From: Paenibacillus_F chitinolyticus_A
Lineage (GTDB): Bacteria; Bacillota; Bacilli; Paenibacillales; NBRC-103111
Reading direction: 5' to 3'
Length of the DNA: 64,000 nucleotides
NCBI RefSeq assembly: GCF_045038035.1
Contig: NZ_CP173427.1
Location: 682,001-746,000, forward strand
Under the pieces are notes generated by a model, which was given only the letters and a program-made list of their open reading frames with translations, was not told the origin of the DNA and did not search any database. This document shows, piece after piece, positions 1 through 8,771 of this stretch. Positions within the stretch are counted from its first letter, which is position 1. The number at the start of each line of letters is the position of its first letter. The translations under genes and the position numbers were made by a program.

Positions 1-86
1 CGGGCTCTGTCAGGCGTATCCCTTCTCAGAGAGGTGCTGCCCCAAAAAGCGTCCGCATGGCAGAGCAGTATCTCCAATGGAAAGCG

Positions 87-131
87 AAAAGACCTCAAAT
101 CCGCCCCTAGGCGGAGATGAGGTCTTTTTTT
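87..131. terminator. Bidirectional intrinsic terminator
   Basis: AAAAGACCTCA (87-97) pairs with TGAGGTCTTTT (118-128), with a further GC-rich inner stem, and there are T runs on both strands. It ends the leftward superoxide dismutase gene and would also stop any rightward gene entering from the left edge. Positions 1-86 hold no gene I can recognise; they may be the tail of a rightward gene. Confidence 0.85.
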
Positions 132-187
132 GATTCGAAGCGGGATATGCAAAATCAAAATTGAATGGATGTGTAACTGCCTTCGCT

Positions 188-1984
188 TTAATAAGGAAGC
201 CAGGTGAGCTTGCTGGCGGGCTCGAATCGTTCATTGACATGATCCCAGTTGACGACTTTCCACCAGTCTTCGATGTATTTGGCACGGTTGCTTTTATGTT
301 TGAGGTAATAAGCGTGTTCCCACACGTCAAGCACCAGCAAGGGAATAACGTCCCATTGGGACAGGTTCTGGTGTTTTTCCGCCTGCAAAATTTCAAGCCG
401 GTGACTGCGCGGGCTCCAGACCAGAATAGCCCATCCGCCGCCTTCCACTTTCTTGGCGGCTTCGGTGAACTGCTTCTTGAACCGGTCGAAGCTGCCGAAC
501 GATTTGTTGATTTCAGCGGCAATGGGACCGTAGGCTTTCCCGCCGCCGTTCGGCTTCATGATGTTCCAGAAAATCGTGTGCAGGTAATGGCCCGCGCCGT
601 TGAAAGCAAGCTCCCGCTCCCAATGCTTGACGAGATCAAAGTCTCCGCTGTCGCGGGCTTTCGCAAGCATCTGCTCGGCTTTGTTGAGATCATCGACATA
701 GGCTTTGTGATGCTTGTCGTGGTGCTCGCGCATGGTCGCCTCGTCGATATGAGGCTCCAGAGCGTTGTAGGCGTACGGCAGGGGAGGCAGCTTATGCCCG
801 CCTATCGGCACGGGCTTGTAAGGCGACAGAGCCGGAACGGTCTGCCCCTGCCCCGACGTATATGCCGGAGGCGGCGCTGCGCCGCTCTGCGCCGCCATAT
901 CGCTTAGGGGCGGACGGTCGCCTTCCGTGCGCGTGTCCCAGGGGCCTCCCGGCCCGACAGGTCCGATCCCCGCGCCGGGATAAGCGGACGGTCCCGGCGT
1001 GTAGCTCGCCGGAGGACCGGGCGTCCCGACGCCGAAGCCGGGAGGCACACCCGTTCCGGGTGTGGGGCCCACGCCCTGCGGGACGGGGAAGCCCGGGCTG
1101 CCGGGCGAGTAGCCCGGAGGGGGATACCCGGGGTATCCGACGGGATCGGGACCGTCCGAATCGTGGCCGGGAACGGGCACGCTGTAGATCCCGTACTGTC
1201 CCGGACCGGTCCCGGGACCGACTCCTCCGCCAGCCGTCCCCGGCGTGCTGACGCCTTCCAGCGAGCTGCCGGCTCCGCCGATGGAGGTCCCGGGCAAGTC
1301 ATGGCCGTCCGGTTTGTTCTCGGACCTGCCGAAGCCCGCCCCGGGCAAGATTACGCCGCCCGGCCCGTAATAGCCGGGAGCGCCCCATGCTCCGGGCGCT
1401 CCCCACGCTCCGGGAGCGCCGCCCGGACTCCCGGGCGCCCCGAAAGCACCCGGACCGTCCCCGGCTTGGACTGCGTAGCCGCCAAGCCCCGAATGAGCGC
1501 CCGGCGGCCATTGGCCCGGTACGCCGAAGCCCCAGCTCCCCGTACCGTAGGGGCCTCCCTTCTGGGCGGTTTCAAGGCCTTTGAGCGTGCCGAGGAAATA
1601 CTCCGACTCGCGGATAATATGCTCAATGACCGTTTTGACAACCGGATTCGAGCTGACGGGTCTGCTTTCTTTTTCTACAATCTGCAAAAATTCGATGAAT
1701 TGAACCGACTGCTTGGTGGAGACATCAATGAGCTGCCGCAGCTGCTGCTGAAGGAAGGGATCGGTGGGATTTTGAGTGCGGATCGCCCATTCTACCCATT
1801 GTACGGCTGCCGCCTCCGTCTTGGCGAAAACTTCCTCCCACTCCTTAAGCGCCTGCACATAGGCGGGCTCCAGAGCAGGGACCAGTTCGCGGATAACGAC
1901 GGTATGTTCCTTCTCCTGGGTTTTCCAGAATCGGATTTCTTCTAAAATCCTAAGCGGCATCAAGCTGCCGTAGACCGAAAGCAT
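188..1984 (-). CDS. Fe/Mn superoxide dismutase with helical N-terminal domain and Gly/Pro-rich linker
   Basis: The C-terminal 200 residues (about 397-598) are a complete iron/manganese superoxide dismutase, which converts superoxide to oxygen and hydrogen peroxide. Expected metal ligands are visible: His421 in the HHDKHH motif, His469, and Asp553 with His557 in DVWEHAYY; Gln539 sits where the active-site glutamine is expected. The Asn that usually precedes the second His is Leu (GHYLH). Residues 1-140 are helical and resemble DUF2935-type metal-binding helical bundles (the FWKTQEKEH stretch). Residues about 150-375 are Gly/Pro/Tyr-rich with GAWGAP-type repeats. No signal peptide is seen. I chose the ATG at 1984, preceded by GGGGAGG, over an upstream in-frame TTG that overlaps that site. 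The ordinary enzyme is about 200 residues; Bacillus SodF also has an N-terminal extension. A spore-coat or surface location is only an inference from the linker composition. It lies 68 nt downstream of the co-oriented hydrolase gene. Confidence 0.93.
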   Translation of the reverse strand: MLSVYGSLMPLRILEEIRFWKTQEKEHTVVIRELVPALEPAYVQALKEWEEVFAKTEAAAVQWVEWAIRTQNPTDPFLQQQLRQLIDVSTKQSVQFIEFLQIVEKESRPVSSNPVVKTVIEHIIRESEYFLGTLKGLETAQKGGPYGTGSWGFGVPGQWPPGAHSGLGGYAVQAGDGPGAFGAPGSPGGAPGAWGAPGAWGAPGYYGPGGVILPGAGFGRSENKPDGHDLPGTSIGGAGSSLEGVSTPGTAGGGVGPGTGPGQYGIYSVPVPGHDSDGPDPVGYPGYPPPGYSPGSPGFPVPQGVGPTPGTGVPPGFGVGTPGPPASYTPGPSAYPGAGIGPVGPGGPWDTRTEGDRPPLSDMAAQSGAAPPPAYTSGQGQTVPALSPYKPVPIGGHKLPPLPYAYNALEPHIDEATMREHHDKHHKAYVDDLNKAEQMLAKARDSGDFDLVKHWERELAFNGAGHYLHTIFWNIMKPNGGGKAYGPIAAEINKSFGSFDRFKKQFTEAAKKVEGGGWAILVWSPRSHRLEILQAEKHQNLSQWDVIPLLVLDVWEHAYYLKHKSNRAKYIEDWWKVVNWDHVNERFEPASKLTWLPY

Positions 1985-2052
1985 CAGGACTAACCTCCCC
2001 GGAATCAACGTTATTCCTATCTTTATTCAAGGGAGGGATTGGCCTATTCTAC

Positions 2053-3066
2053 TTACATTTCAACAAAACCCGATTCCGAAAGCTGGGGACGGGAGATTGT
2101 TTTCAGGAACCCGAAGGTGCGGGTGATGTATTCGTCGGGTTTCGCCGAGTAGATCAGTTCGTGTTTGCCGGTAGGAAGCACCCAGTAGTTGCTGAACACG
2201 TTGTGCTGATTTTTATAAACCTGTTCGGCAATTTCATGCGGGGCCCGTTCATCTTCATCGCCGTGAATGAAATAAATCGGCATCGGATATTCATGAGTAG
2301 TGACGGCTTGATACGGAATCTGATTCATGTTAACCCCGTTAAGAAGCGGGAAAAATACACGGACAAGAGGGAGCGAAGGGAATTTAGGAATATTAACATA
2401 CTGTTTCATATTATGATAAAGCGTATCGGGATTGAGCAGGAACGTGCTGTCCAGAATCATGCCGTCGATATCTTTAGTCTGCAGGGCGGCCTGGAGGGCT
2501 GTGCCCGCTCCCATAGAGAAGCCCCATACATAGACGCGCTCGGAGCCTTTTTCTTTAATATAATTAACGGCCCCAAGAAGCTCTTTGGATTCCTGGATAC
2601 CGGCCGTAACGATCCGGTCGTTCCCGGGATGGACGTAGCCGTAATCGAACATCAGCACGTTGTATCCGCTGTCATGAAGCTTTTTGGCAAGAGAATAGAT
2701 GGGGACCCACAGTTCTTCGCGGTTGCCGCCGTACCCGTGCGAGAAAATGACCGTCCGGGAGGAAGCTTGTGCCGTCGGAATGTACCAGCCGCTCAGCGTG
2801 CTGCTGCCGTTCGAGCTGGGAAACGTAACGTTCTGATAAGGCAGACCGACCGCTTTCGCAGGGTTCGAGCTTAACGGCGCAATGGTAGGCCGGGCCAGTG
2901 TCCAGGCGATAAAACCGTGGAAGCCGAGGATCAGACTGGAACAGAGCACGAAGAAGCAGAGAAGTGAAAGCAGGACAGCCTTCTTGCGTCGCGAAAACGA
3001 TTTAACCGGAATATGCTCCAGCGGTGCGGGTTGAAGGGGAGTCGAGTTAACGGGATGCATGCTCAT
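2053..3066 (-). CDS. Membrane-anchored alpha/beta hydrolase
   Basis: A 337-residue serine hydrolase. After a basic start (SRRKK, 25-29), one hydrophobic segment (about 30-57) should anchor it in the membrane with the catalytic domain outside. The alpha/beta hydrolase fold is marked by the oxyanion HGYGG (110-114), nucleophile Ser184 in GFSMG, an acid in HGDEDE (Asp270 or Asp272) and His302 in GKHEL. This resembles the Bacillus YqkD/YtmA-like peptidase or esterase group; the substrate cannot be read from sequence. AAAGGAGG lies upstream of the ATG. It is transcribed leftward, towards the superoxide dismutase gene, and away from the IclR regulator. Confidence 0.88.
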   Translation of the reverse strand: MSMHPVNSTPLQPAPLEHIPVKSFSRRKKAVLLSLLCFFVLCSSLILGFHGFIAWTLARPTIAPLSSNPAKAVGLPYQNVTFPSSNGSSTLSGWYIPTAQASSRTVIFSHGYGGNREELWVPIYSLAKKLHDSGYNVLMFDYGYVHPGNDRIVTAGIQESKELLGAVNYIKEKGSERVYVWGFSMGAGTALQAALQTKDIDGMILDSTFLLNPDTLYHNMKQYVNIPKFPSLPLVRVFFPLLNGVNMNQIPYQAVTTHEYPMPIYFIHGDEDERAPHEIAEQVYKNQHNVFSNYWVLPTGKHELIYSAKPDEYITRTFGFLKTISRPQLSESGFVEM

Positions 3067-3281
3067 ATAGGTTCCCTCCTTTGGAGAATGGGTCTTTGTA
3101 GGAGAATTTAGTTAGTAGGAACCTGAATAATTAGAAGGTTTATAATTAACTAAATATTCTGAAAAGGACCTCGTGGTACTCTTATATTATGTCAACTTAC
3201 ACACTTCGTCAATATGTGCAACACAATGTTAATTGTCTTGTAATCTCGCTGTAATACAAGGCTTTCGGGCGGTTTTTTCCT

Positions 3282-3310
3282 TTGCCTTTCGAGGGTTCAT
3301 CAAGTATAAT
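3282..3310 (+). promoter_or_regulatory. Sigma-A promoter of the iclR-type gene
   Basis: TTGCCT (3282-3287), a 17-nt spacer and a perfect TATAAT (3305-3310). The predicted transcription start near 3317 lies just before the palindrome at 3323. The rest of the 3067-3281 divergent spacer is AT-rich; it includes a long-spaced inverted repeat (ATTTAGTTA 3106-3114 and TAACTAAAT 3147-3155) of unknown meaning. Confidence 0.75.
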
Positions 3311-3322
3311 AAAAGAAACAGA

Positions 3323-3339
3323 GTTTCACTATGTGAAAC
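3323..3339. promoter_or_regulatory. Palindromic operator GTTTCAC-TAT-GTGAAAC
   Basis: A perfect palindrome with 7-nt arms at about +7 to +23 of the predicted transcript, directly before the IclR-type gene. IclR regulators commonly bind such palindromes and repress themselves, so autoregulation is likely. A single GTGAAAC half-site recurs at 3354-3360. The same GTTTCA-N5-TGAAAC pattern is found in the aconitase leader at 8579-8595. Confidence 0.7.
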
Positions 3340-3363
3340 AAAAATAGGCGGTGGTGAAACCCG

Positions 3364-4104
3364 ATGGAGGAAGCGAAATCGACCGTCCGCGCCGTGGAAC
3401 GGGCACTGGATGTACTCCTGTGTTATACCGACGCAACCGAACTGACGTTAACGGAGATTTCATCCAAAGTCTCTTTGCATAAAAGCACGGTTTACCGTCT
3501 CCTTGCGTCCCTGGAGGCGAAGGGATTCCTTGTGAGGGAATCCGACGGTGACAAATACAGGCTCGGCTTCAGCATCTGGGAACTTGCCGCGCACATGTCC
3601 CAGAGCGACGATCCCGGCATGATTCTGCTGCCGGAGATGGAACGCCTGCGCGATCAGGTGAACGAGACGATCTCGCTGTACGTGCGAGACGGCCGGGAAC
3701 GCGTACGCGTCCAGGCCGTGCAGAGCAACCACGCGATCCGGCGGGTCGCGCCGGTCGGTGCGAGAATGCCCCTGTTCGTCGGGGCATCGAGCAAAATCCT
3801 TCTCGCCTTCGGCGAGGCGGAGGTGCAGGAACAGGCGATGCTGGAGGCCGAGCTTGCGGGCATCCTGCGGGAACCGTTCCTGCAGCAGCTTCACGAGACG
3901 CGGAAGGCGGGCTACGCCACCAGCGTCGAGGAGCGCGAACCGGGAGCGGCGGCGCTTGCCGCTCCGGTGTTTAACCGCGCGGGCAAGCTCGTGGCCGCGC
4001 TGGCGGTGTCGGGGCCGTCCAACCGGCTCACGCTGGAGGCCATGCTGGAGCAGGCTCCGGTCGTGATGGAGGCGGCCCGGCGGATGGGCACCATGCTGAG
4101 ATAG
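3364..4104 (+). CDS. IclR-family transcriptional regulator
   Basis: 246 residues, the usual family length. Residues about 6-70 form the winged helix-turn-helix (TLTEISSKVSLHKSTVYRLL is the recognition region), and about 80-245 form the IclR effector-binding domain, ending in the typical AAPVFNRAGKLVAALAVSGP stretch. Family members sense small carbon metabolites such as acids, sugars or aromatics; the ligand here is unknown. The start codon follows GGCGGTGGTG. The gene stands alone behind its own promoter and palindrome (3282-3339). The neighbouring genes are a hydrolase and a cation exporter and give no pathway clue. The shared palindrome suggests aconitase as a second target. Confidence 0.93.
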   Translation: MEEAKSTVRAVERALDVLLCYTDATELTLTEISSKVSLHKSTVYRLLASLEAKGFLVRESDGDKYRLGFSIWELAAHMSQSDDPGMILLPEMERLRDQVNETISLYVRDGRERVRVQAVQSNHAIRRVAPVGARMPLFVGASSKILLAFGEAEVQEQAMLEAELAGILREPFLQQLHETRKAGYATSVEEREPGAAALAAPVFNRAGKLVAALAVSGPSNRLTLEAMLEQAPVVMEAARRMGTMLR

Positions 4105-4135
4105 CGCGGCATGGGGGTTGCGTATCAATAGATAA

Positions 4136-4162
4136 GGCCAGCTGAGCCCTCGCCAGCTGGCC
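4136..4162. terminator. Strong hairpin after the iclR-type gene
   Basis: GGCCAGCTG (4136-4144) and CAGCTGGCC (4154-4162) form a 9-bp perfect stem. The following sequence is only weakly T-rich, so termination may be inefficient. Confidence 0.5.
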
Positions 4163-4312
4163 TTCGCTTGCCCGGGCGGGCAAGGGAGGAAAAGCATGCT
4201 CCCTTTCCGCGCGGCCTTTTTCCCCAATATTCGGTTGAGGAAGACGTGTGCAGGCATTTTTTACCACCCTGGGGGCAATACTAGATCGGAACATACGGAA
4301 GGGGACGGGTTG

Positions 4313-5248
4313 ATGGAACAGCGCAAGTCGATGATTGCGATCTGGATCAGCCTGATTAGCAATGTCGTCCTAACGGGCATCAAGCTGGTCGTCGGCTGGT
4401 TGTTCGGCAGCCAGGTTCTGATTGCAGACGGAATACATAATGCCGGAGACGTGATTGCCACGGCAACGGCTTACAGCTCCATGCGGATTTCCAACCGCCC
4501 GGCCGACCACGATCATCCTTACGGGCACGGTAAAGCGGAGGTGCTCGGCTCGGGGGCCGTCGCGCTTCTGTTGGGCGCCGCGGCAATCTATATGGGGTAT
4601 CATGCGGTAATGGCGCTTTTAGAGCCGCCGGGCGAAGCTCATGTCCTCGCTCTGATCGCGGCGGTTATTTCCCTGGTCTGGAAGCAATGGCTGTACGTAT
4701 ATACGATGAGGCTCGGCAGGGCCGCGAACAGCAAAGGCCTTATTGCCACGGCTTACGATCATCTGGCTGACGTTTATGCTTCCATTGCCGCTTCTGCGGG
4801 GATCGCACTGGCGTTGGCCGGGGATTACTTTGATATTCCTTTCTTGGCCTACGGCGATCCGGCAGCCGGAATTATCGTCTCTTTTCTCGTCATCAAGCTC
4901 GCTTATACGATGGGGACGGAAGCGGTCAATATTCTAATGGAAACGAACGTCGAGGACGCCAAGCTGCAGCAGTATAAAGAGATCATTGAGTCGTTCCCCG
5001 ACGTCAAGCGCATCGACCGGCTGCGTGCCCGCGAACACGGCCATTACATACTCGTTGATGCGCGGATCGGTATTATGGGCACGTTAACGATTCAGCAGGG
5101 GCACGATATCGGACGCGGCATCAAGGAAGCGATCCGGGCCAAACATCCCGAAGTGGACGAGGTGCTTGTCCATCTGAATCCTTGGTACCCGGATGAGGAG
5201 CATAACCCGGATGCCGGCCGGGATCACTCATTCAAAAGCAGCAGCTAA
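4313..5248 (+). CDS. Cation diffusion facilitator (CDF) metal exporter
   Basis: 311 residues. It is an inner-membrane divalent-cation/proton antiporter of the CDF family, about six membrane segments (roughly 8-200) followed by a cytoplasmic metal-sensing domain (about 205-300). The TM2 metal site HNAGD (His42, Asp46), the family loop HPYGHGKAE (68-76) and the TM5 motif DHLAD are all present. Closest in character to the Bacillus YeaB (MneS)/YdfM manganese or zinc exporters; the metal cannot be fixed from sequence. The open frame extends 39 codons upstream, but the ATG at 4313 has the ribosome binding site (GGAAGGGG) and begins at the normal family position. It follows the iclR-type gene after a hairpin. 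Confidence 0.92.
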   Translation: MEQRKSMIAIWISLISNVVLTGIKLVVGWLFGSQVLIADGIHNAGDVIATATAYSSMRISNRPADHDHPYGHGKAEVLGSGAVALLLGAAAIYMGYHAVMALLEPPGEAHVLALIAAVISLVWKQWLYVYTMRLGRAANSKGLIATAYDHLADVYASIAASAGIALALAGDYFDIPFLAYGDPAAGIIVSFLVIKLAYTMGTEAVNILMETNVEDAKLQQYKEIIESFPDVKRIDRLRAREHGHYILVDARIGIMGTLTIQQGHDIGRGIKEAIRAKHPEVDEVLVHLNPWYPDEEHNPDAGRDHSFKSSS

Positions 5249-5280
5249 CCCGGTTAACGGAAAAAAAGTAAAAAATAACG

Positions 5281-5319
5281 AAGACGGCATTCCTGCGGAA
5301 GGAAGGGCCGTCTTTTTTT
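5281..5319 (+). terminator. Intrinsic terminator of the CDF gene
   Basis: AAGACGGC (5281-5288) pairs with GCCGTCTT (5307-5314), followed by a T run to 5319. Confidence 0.9.
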
Positions 5320-5518
5320 CTGTGCCATACAAAGCGGTTTTTATGAACGGCGCAGCCTGATTTTAAAATTTAAGTTTTGCACGGCCTTTTACTAAAATTT
5401 ATAGGATCGCTGCACCCCTAAAGGTTTAGAAGATGTCTGTATACGGCGGCTTTTCTTTTATACACTGAAGTCAGATCAAAGCATCGAGGATCGAATTCAC
5501 GTTAAAGGGGATACGGGT

Positions 5519-5719
5519 ATGAGTCTTGCCATGAAAACGGATTGCCAGATTTGCGGGCACAAGCTTGACGCTCAGTCTGAAGCTTACATTTGCGTGCATG
5601 AATGCACATTCTGCAAAAATTGCACGGAAGAGAGAGGTCACATCTGCCCTAACTGTTCGGGAGAACTGGTTCGAAGACCGCGTACGCCGTTAACTGCAGC
5701 AGCTTGTCCGCTGGGCTAA
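5519..5719 (+). CDS. DUF1272-family small zinc-ribbon protein
   Basis: 66 residues matching the DUF1272 pattern: CQIC near the start, then CVHECTFCKNC, CPNC and the closing GELVRRPR motif. The seven to eight paired cysteines suggest one or two bound zinc ions. No function is established for the family. AAAGGGG lies 8 nt before the ATG. It sits alone between two terminators. A weak possible promoter (TTGCAC, 17-nt spacer, TATAGG, 5377-5405) lies upstream. Confidence 0.88.
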   Translation: MSLAMKTDCQICGHKLDAQSEAYICVHECTFCKNCTEERGHICPNCSGELVRRPRTPLTAAACPLG

Positions 5720-5740
5720 GAAGTCACTTCTAACGCAAAA

Positions 5741-5764
5741 AAAGAGAGCCCGAGGGCTCTCTTT
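5741..5764. terminator. Bidirectional terminator between DUF1272 and aconitase
   Basis: AAAGAGAGCCC (5741-5751) and GGGCTCTCTTT (5754-5764) form a long perfect stem with A and T tracts on either side, serving two converging genes. Confidence 0.9.
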
Positions 5765-5779
5765 TTGGTTTACCGGTTA

Positions 5780-8503
5780 TTAAGCGTTGGTTTTTTCGTA
5801 CATCATTTGACGAAGTACGGTTTGCAGGATACCGCCGTTACGGTAGTAATCCACATCCACCATGCTGTCCAGACGGACGATAGCTTTGAATTCGAACGAC
5901 GTGCCGTCTTCACGGGTAGCCGTTACGGTTACTTGCTCGCCCGGCTGCACATCGTTGGACAAGCCGGAAATTTCGATGGTTTCGCGGCCTGTCAGACCAA
6001 GCGTTTTCCATCCTTGACCTTCAAGGAATTGAAGCGGAAGTACGCCCATACCTACCAGGTTGCTGCGGTGAATACGTTCGAAGCTCTCTGCGATAACGGC
6101 TTTGACGCCCAGCAGAAGCGTACCTTTGGCCGCCCAGTCACGGGAGCTTCCGGTTCCGTACTCTTTACCCGCGATAACGACGAGGGAAGTATTTTTATCC
6201 TGATAGTTCATCGAAGCATCGTAAATCGACATCACTTCGCCTGTCGGCAGGTAAGTCGTTACGCCGCCCTCGGTGCCCGGAGCCACTTGGTTACGGATGC
6301 GGATGTTCGCGAACGTACCGCGCATCATGACTTCGTGGTTACCGCGGCGGGAACCGTAGGAGTTAAAGTCTTTTTTGTCCACGCCATGCTCGATCAGGTA
6401 TTTGCCCGCAGGGCTGTCTACCTTGATGTTACCGGCAGGAGAGATGTGGTCCGTCGTAACGGAGTCGGCAAGAAGTGCAAGCGTTTTGGCGCCGCGGACG
6501 TCTTTGATGTCGTCCAGGGACTGGCCAAGGTGTTGGAAGAACGGAGGCTCTTGAATATAAGTGGAGTTTTTGTCCCACTCGTACAGTTCGCCTTCCGGTA
6601 CCGCGATTTGGTTCCAGCGCTCGTTGGCACGGAACACGTCTTTATATTTCTCGCGGAAAGCTTCGGCCGTAACGGCTGTCGCGACAGCTTCCTCGATTTC
6701 TTTGTTGCTCGGCCAGATGTCTTTCAGGTAGACAGGCTCGTTGTTCGTGCCGTAGCCGATCGGATCTTTCGTCAGGTCGATGTTCACGTTGCCTGCCAGC
6801 GCGTAAGCGACAACAAGCGGCGGGGAAGCGAGATAGTTCGCTTTAACCTGTGCATGAACGCGGCCTTCGAAGTTACGGTTACCGGACAGAACGGCAGCGA
6901 CCGTCATGTCGTTGTCGGCAACGGCTTGGCTCACCTCGTCCGGAAGCGGACCGGAGTTACCGATACAAGTTGCGCAGCCGTAACCCGCTACGAAGAAACC
7001 GAGATCTTCAAGCGGTTTAAGCAGGCCTGCTTTCTCCAGATAGTCGGTAACGACCAGGGAACCCGGAGTCAGGGAAGTTTTCACGTAAGCCGGCGTTTTC
7101 AGGCCGCGCTCTACGGCTTTCTTCGCGAGAAGGCCCGCACCGAGCATAACGTTCGGGTTGGATGTATTTGTACAGCTCGTGATCGCTGCAATTACAACGG
7201 CGCCCGTGCTCATTTTGGCTGTTCTGCCGTCCGCGTATTTCACTTCGACTTCTTCGGCGATTTTCTCGTCGGACAGGCCGTATCCGCCTTTGTCTACAGG
7301 CGTACGCAGGATGTCGTTGAAAGATTCTTTCATCGCCGTCAGCTCGACGCGGTCTTGAGGACGTTTAGGACCTGCAAGGCTCGGTACGACGGTGGACAGG
7401 TCGATTTCGATTACATCGGAGTAGATCGGATCTTCCATGTCTTTCGTGCGGAACATGCCTTGCGCTTTATAGTAAGCTTCAACGAGAGCGATCTGCTCTT
7501 CGCTGCGGCCTGTGTTTCTCAGGTATTCCAGCGTGCTGTTGTCAACCGGGAAGAAACCTACGGTTGCGCCGTACTCGGGAGCCATGTTGGCAACCGTCGC
7601 ACGGTCGGACAGGACGAGGTCCTCAAGGCCGGGACCGAAGAACTCGACAAATTTACCGACAACGCCCTTCTTGCGAAGAGTTTGAGTGACGGTGAGGGCA
7701 AGGTCGGTCGCCGTTGCGCCTTCGGCAAGACGTCCGGTCAGTTTGAAGCCGATAACTTCAGGCGTTACGAAGTACAGCGGCTGTCCGAGCATACCGGCTT
7801 CGGCTTCGATACCGCCAACGCCCCAGCCTACGATACCGAGACCGTTGATCATGGTGGTGTGGGAGTCGGTACCTACCAGGGAATCCGGATATACGGTCGT
7901 TTCGCCGTCTACCGTTTTGGTAGCCGCAACGGAAGCGAGATACTCCAGGTTTACCTGGTGAACGATACCGGTTGCCGGAGGTACGGCACGGAAGTTATCG
8001 AATGCGGTTTGCGCCCAGCGCAGGAAGCGGTAGCGCTCTTCGTTACGCTCGAACTCAAGCTCCATGTTGGTTTCAAGCGCCATACCGTTACCGAAAGCGT
8101 CGACCATAACGGAGTGGTCGATTACCAGGTCAACCGGAACGAGCGGGTTAATGCGTTTAGGGTCTCCGCCTGCGCGTGCAACGGTGTCTCTCATTGCCGC
8201 GAGGTCAACTACAACCGGTACGCCGGTAAAATCCTGCAGGACGATACGGGCAGGAATGAAAGGAATTTCTTTATTGTGGTCGGCGTTCTCGTCGCCCCAA
8301 GTTGCGATTTGCTTCACGTGTTCGTCCGTGATGGCGCGGCCGTCGTATTGGCGGATCGCGGCTTCAAGCAGAACTTTAATGGAGAAAGGCAGTTTGGAAA
8401 TTCCGGCGAACTGCTGCTGGAGATCCTGCAGGCTGTAGTAGTGGTAAGATTTACCGCCTACCGTCAGCTGCTTGCGTACGTTAAAAGCGTCTTTTTGCGG
8501 CAT
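5780..8503 (-). CDS. acnA: Aconitate hydratase (aconitase A)
   Basis: 907 residues, full length for the AcnA/CitB family. It isomerises citrate to isocitrate in the TCA cycle using a 4Fe-4S cluster. The cluster cysteines are Cys444 (SCTNTSNP) and Cys510 and Cys513 (GYGCATCIGN). The C-terminal swivel domain carries GTGSSRDWAAKG and the RSNLVGMGVLPL motif. In Bacilli this protein also binds iron-responsive RNA when it loses its cluster. AAGGGAGG precedes the ATG. Expression is probably controlled at the promoter (8622-8650) and by the 17-nt palindrome in its 5' leader (8579-8595). Confidence 0.98.
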   Translation of the reverse strand: MPQKDAFNVRKQLTVGGKSYHYYSLQDLQQQFAGISKLPFSIKVLLEAAIRQYDGRAITDEHVKQIATWGDENADHNKEIPFIPARIVLQDFTGVPVVVDLAAMRDTVARAGGDPKRINPLVPVDLVIDHSVMVDAFGNGMALETNMELEFERNEERYRFLRWAQTAFDNFRAVPPATGIVHQVNLEYLASVAATKTVDGETTVYPDSLVGTDSHTTMINGLGIVGWGVGGIEAEAGMLGQPLYFVTPEVIGFKLTGRLAEGATATDLALTVTQTLRKKGVVGKFVEFFGPGLEDLVLSDRATVANMAPEYGATVGFFPVDNSTLEYLRNTGRSEEQIALVEAYYKAQGMFRTKDMEDPIYSDVIEIDLSTVVPSLAGPKRPQDRVELTAMKESFNDILRTPVDKGGYGLSDEKIAEEVEVKYADGRTAKMSTGAVVIAAITSCTNTSNPNVMLGAGLLAKKAVERGLKTPAYVKTSLTPGSLVVTDYLEKAGLLKPLEDLGFFVAGYGCATCIGNSGPLPDEVSQAVADNDMTVAAVLSGNRNFEGRVHAQVKANYLASPPLVVAYALAGNVNIDLTKDPIGYGTNNEPVYLKDIWPSNKEIEEAVATAVTAEAFREKYKDVFRANERWNQIAVPEGELYEWDKNSTYIQEPPFFQHLGQSLDDIKDVRGAKTLALLADSVTTDHISPAGNIKVDSPAGKYLIEHGVDKKDFNSYGSRRGNHEVMMRGTFANIRIRNQVAPGTEGGVTTYLPTGEVMSIYDASMNYQDKNTSLVVIAGKEYGTGSSRDWAAKGTLLLGVKAVIAESFERIHRSNLVGMGVLPLQFLEGQGWKTLGLTGRETIEISGLSNDVQPGEQVTVTATREDGTSFEFKAIVRLDSMVDVDYYRNGGILQTVLRQMMYEKTNA

Positions 8504-8578
8504 TGCAAAGCCTCCCTTATGATCTTTGAAATGGCGAATTGAAATTTGTCAGGGTCTTACGTTTGGTTGGTTGATGAT

Positions 8579-8595
8579 GTTTCATCTGATGAAAC
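8579..8595. promoter_or_regulatory. Palindrome GTTTCATC-T-GATGAAAC in the aconitase leader
   Basis: A perfect 8-nt-arm palindrome at about +20 to +37 of the predicted acnA transcript. It has the same GTTTCA-N5-TGAAAC skeleton as the palindrome at 3323-3339 in front of the IclR-type gene. The position suits a roadblock repressor. Confidence 0.65.
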
Positions 8596-8621
8596 TCAAT
8601 TTCATATTTCGCTATATCCTT

Positions 8622-8650
8622 AGTATACCGTGTTCCCCCTGCCGCGTAAA
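8622..8650 (-). promoter_or_regulatory. Promoter of acnA
   Basis: Read on the minus strand: TTTACG, a 17-nt spacer, then TATACT. The predicted start is near 8615, giving a leader of about 110 nt that contains the palindrome. A small dyad (TGAAATTTTTCA, 8674-8685) lies upstream of the -35 element. Confidence 0.65.
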
Positions 8651-8771
8651 GAATAAAATGACTCATTTTTATTTGAAATTTTTCATATATTTAAGCGAAT
8701 ATCCACGCGTATTATCGATGCGTATAAGGCCGGTCCACGCAGCGGACTCTTGGCTCTTGGGAGGGAAAGGC

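Noticed and set aside
5765..8542. Long open frame of 925 codons opposite aconitase
   Set aside because: It mirrors acnA on the other strand, a codon-bias effect; no domain is visible and acnA is unambiguous.
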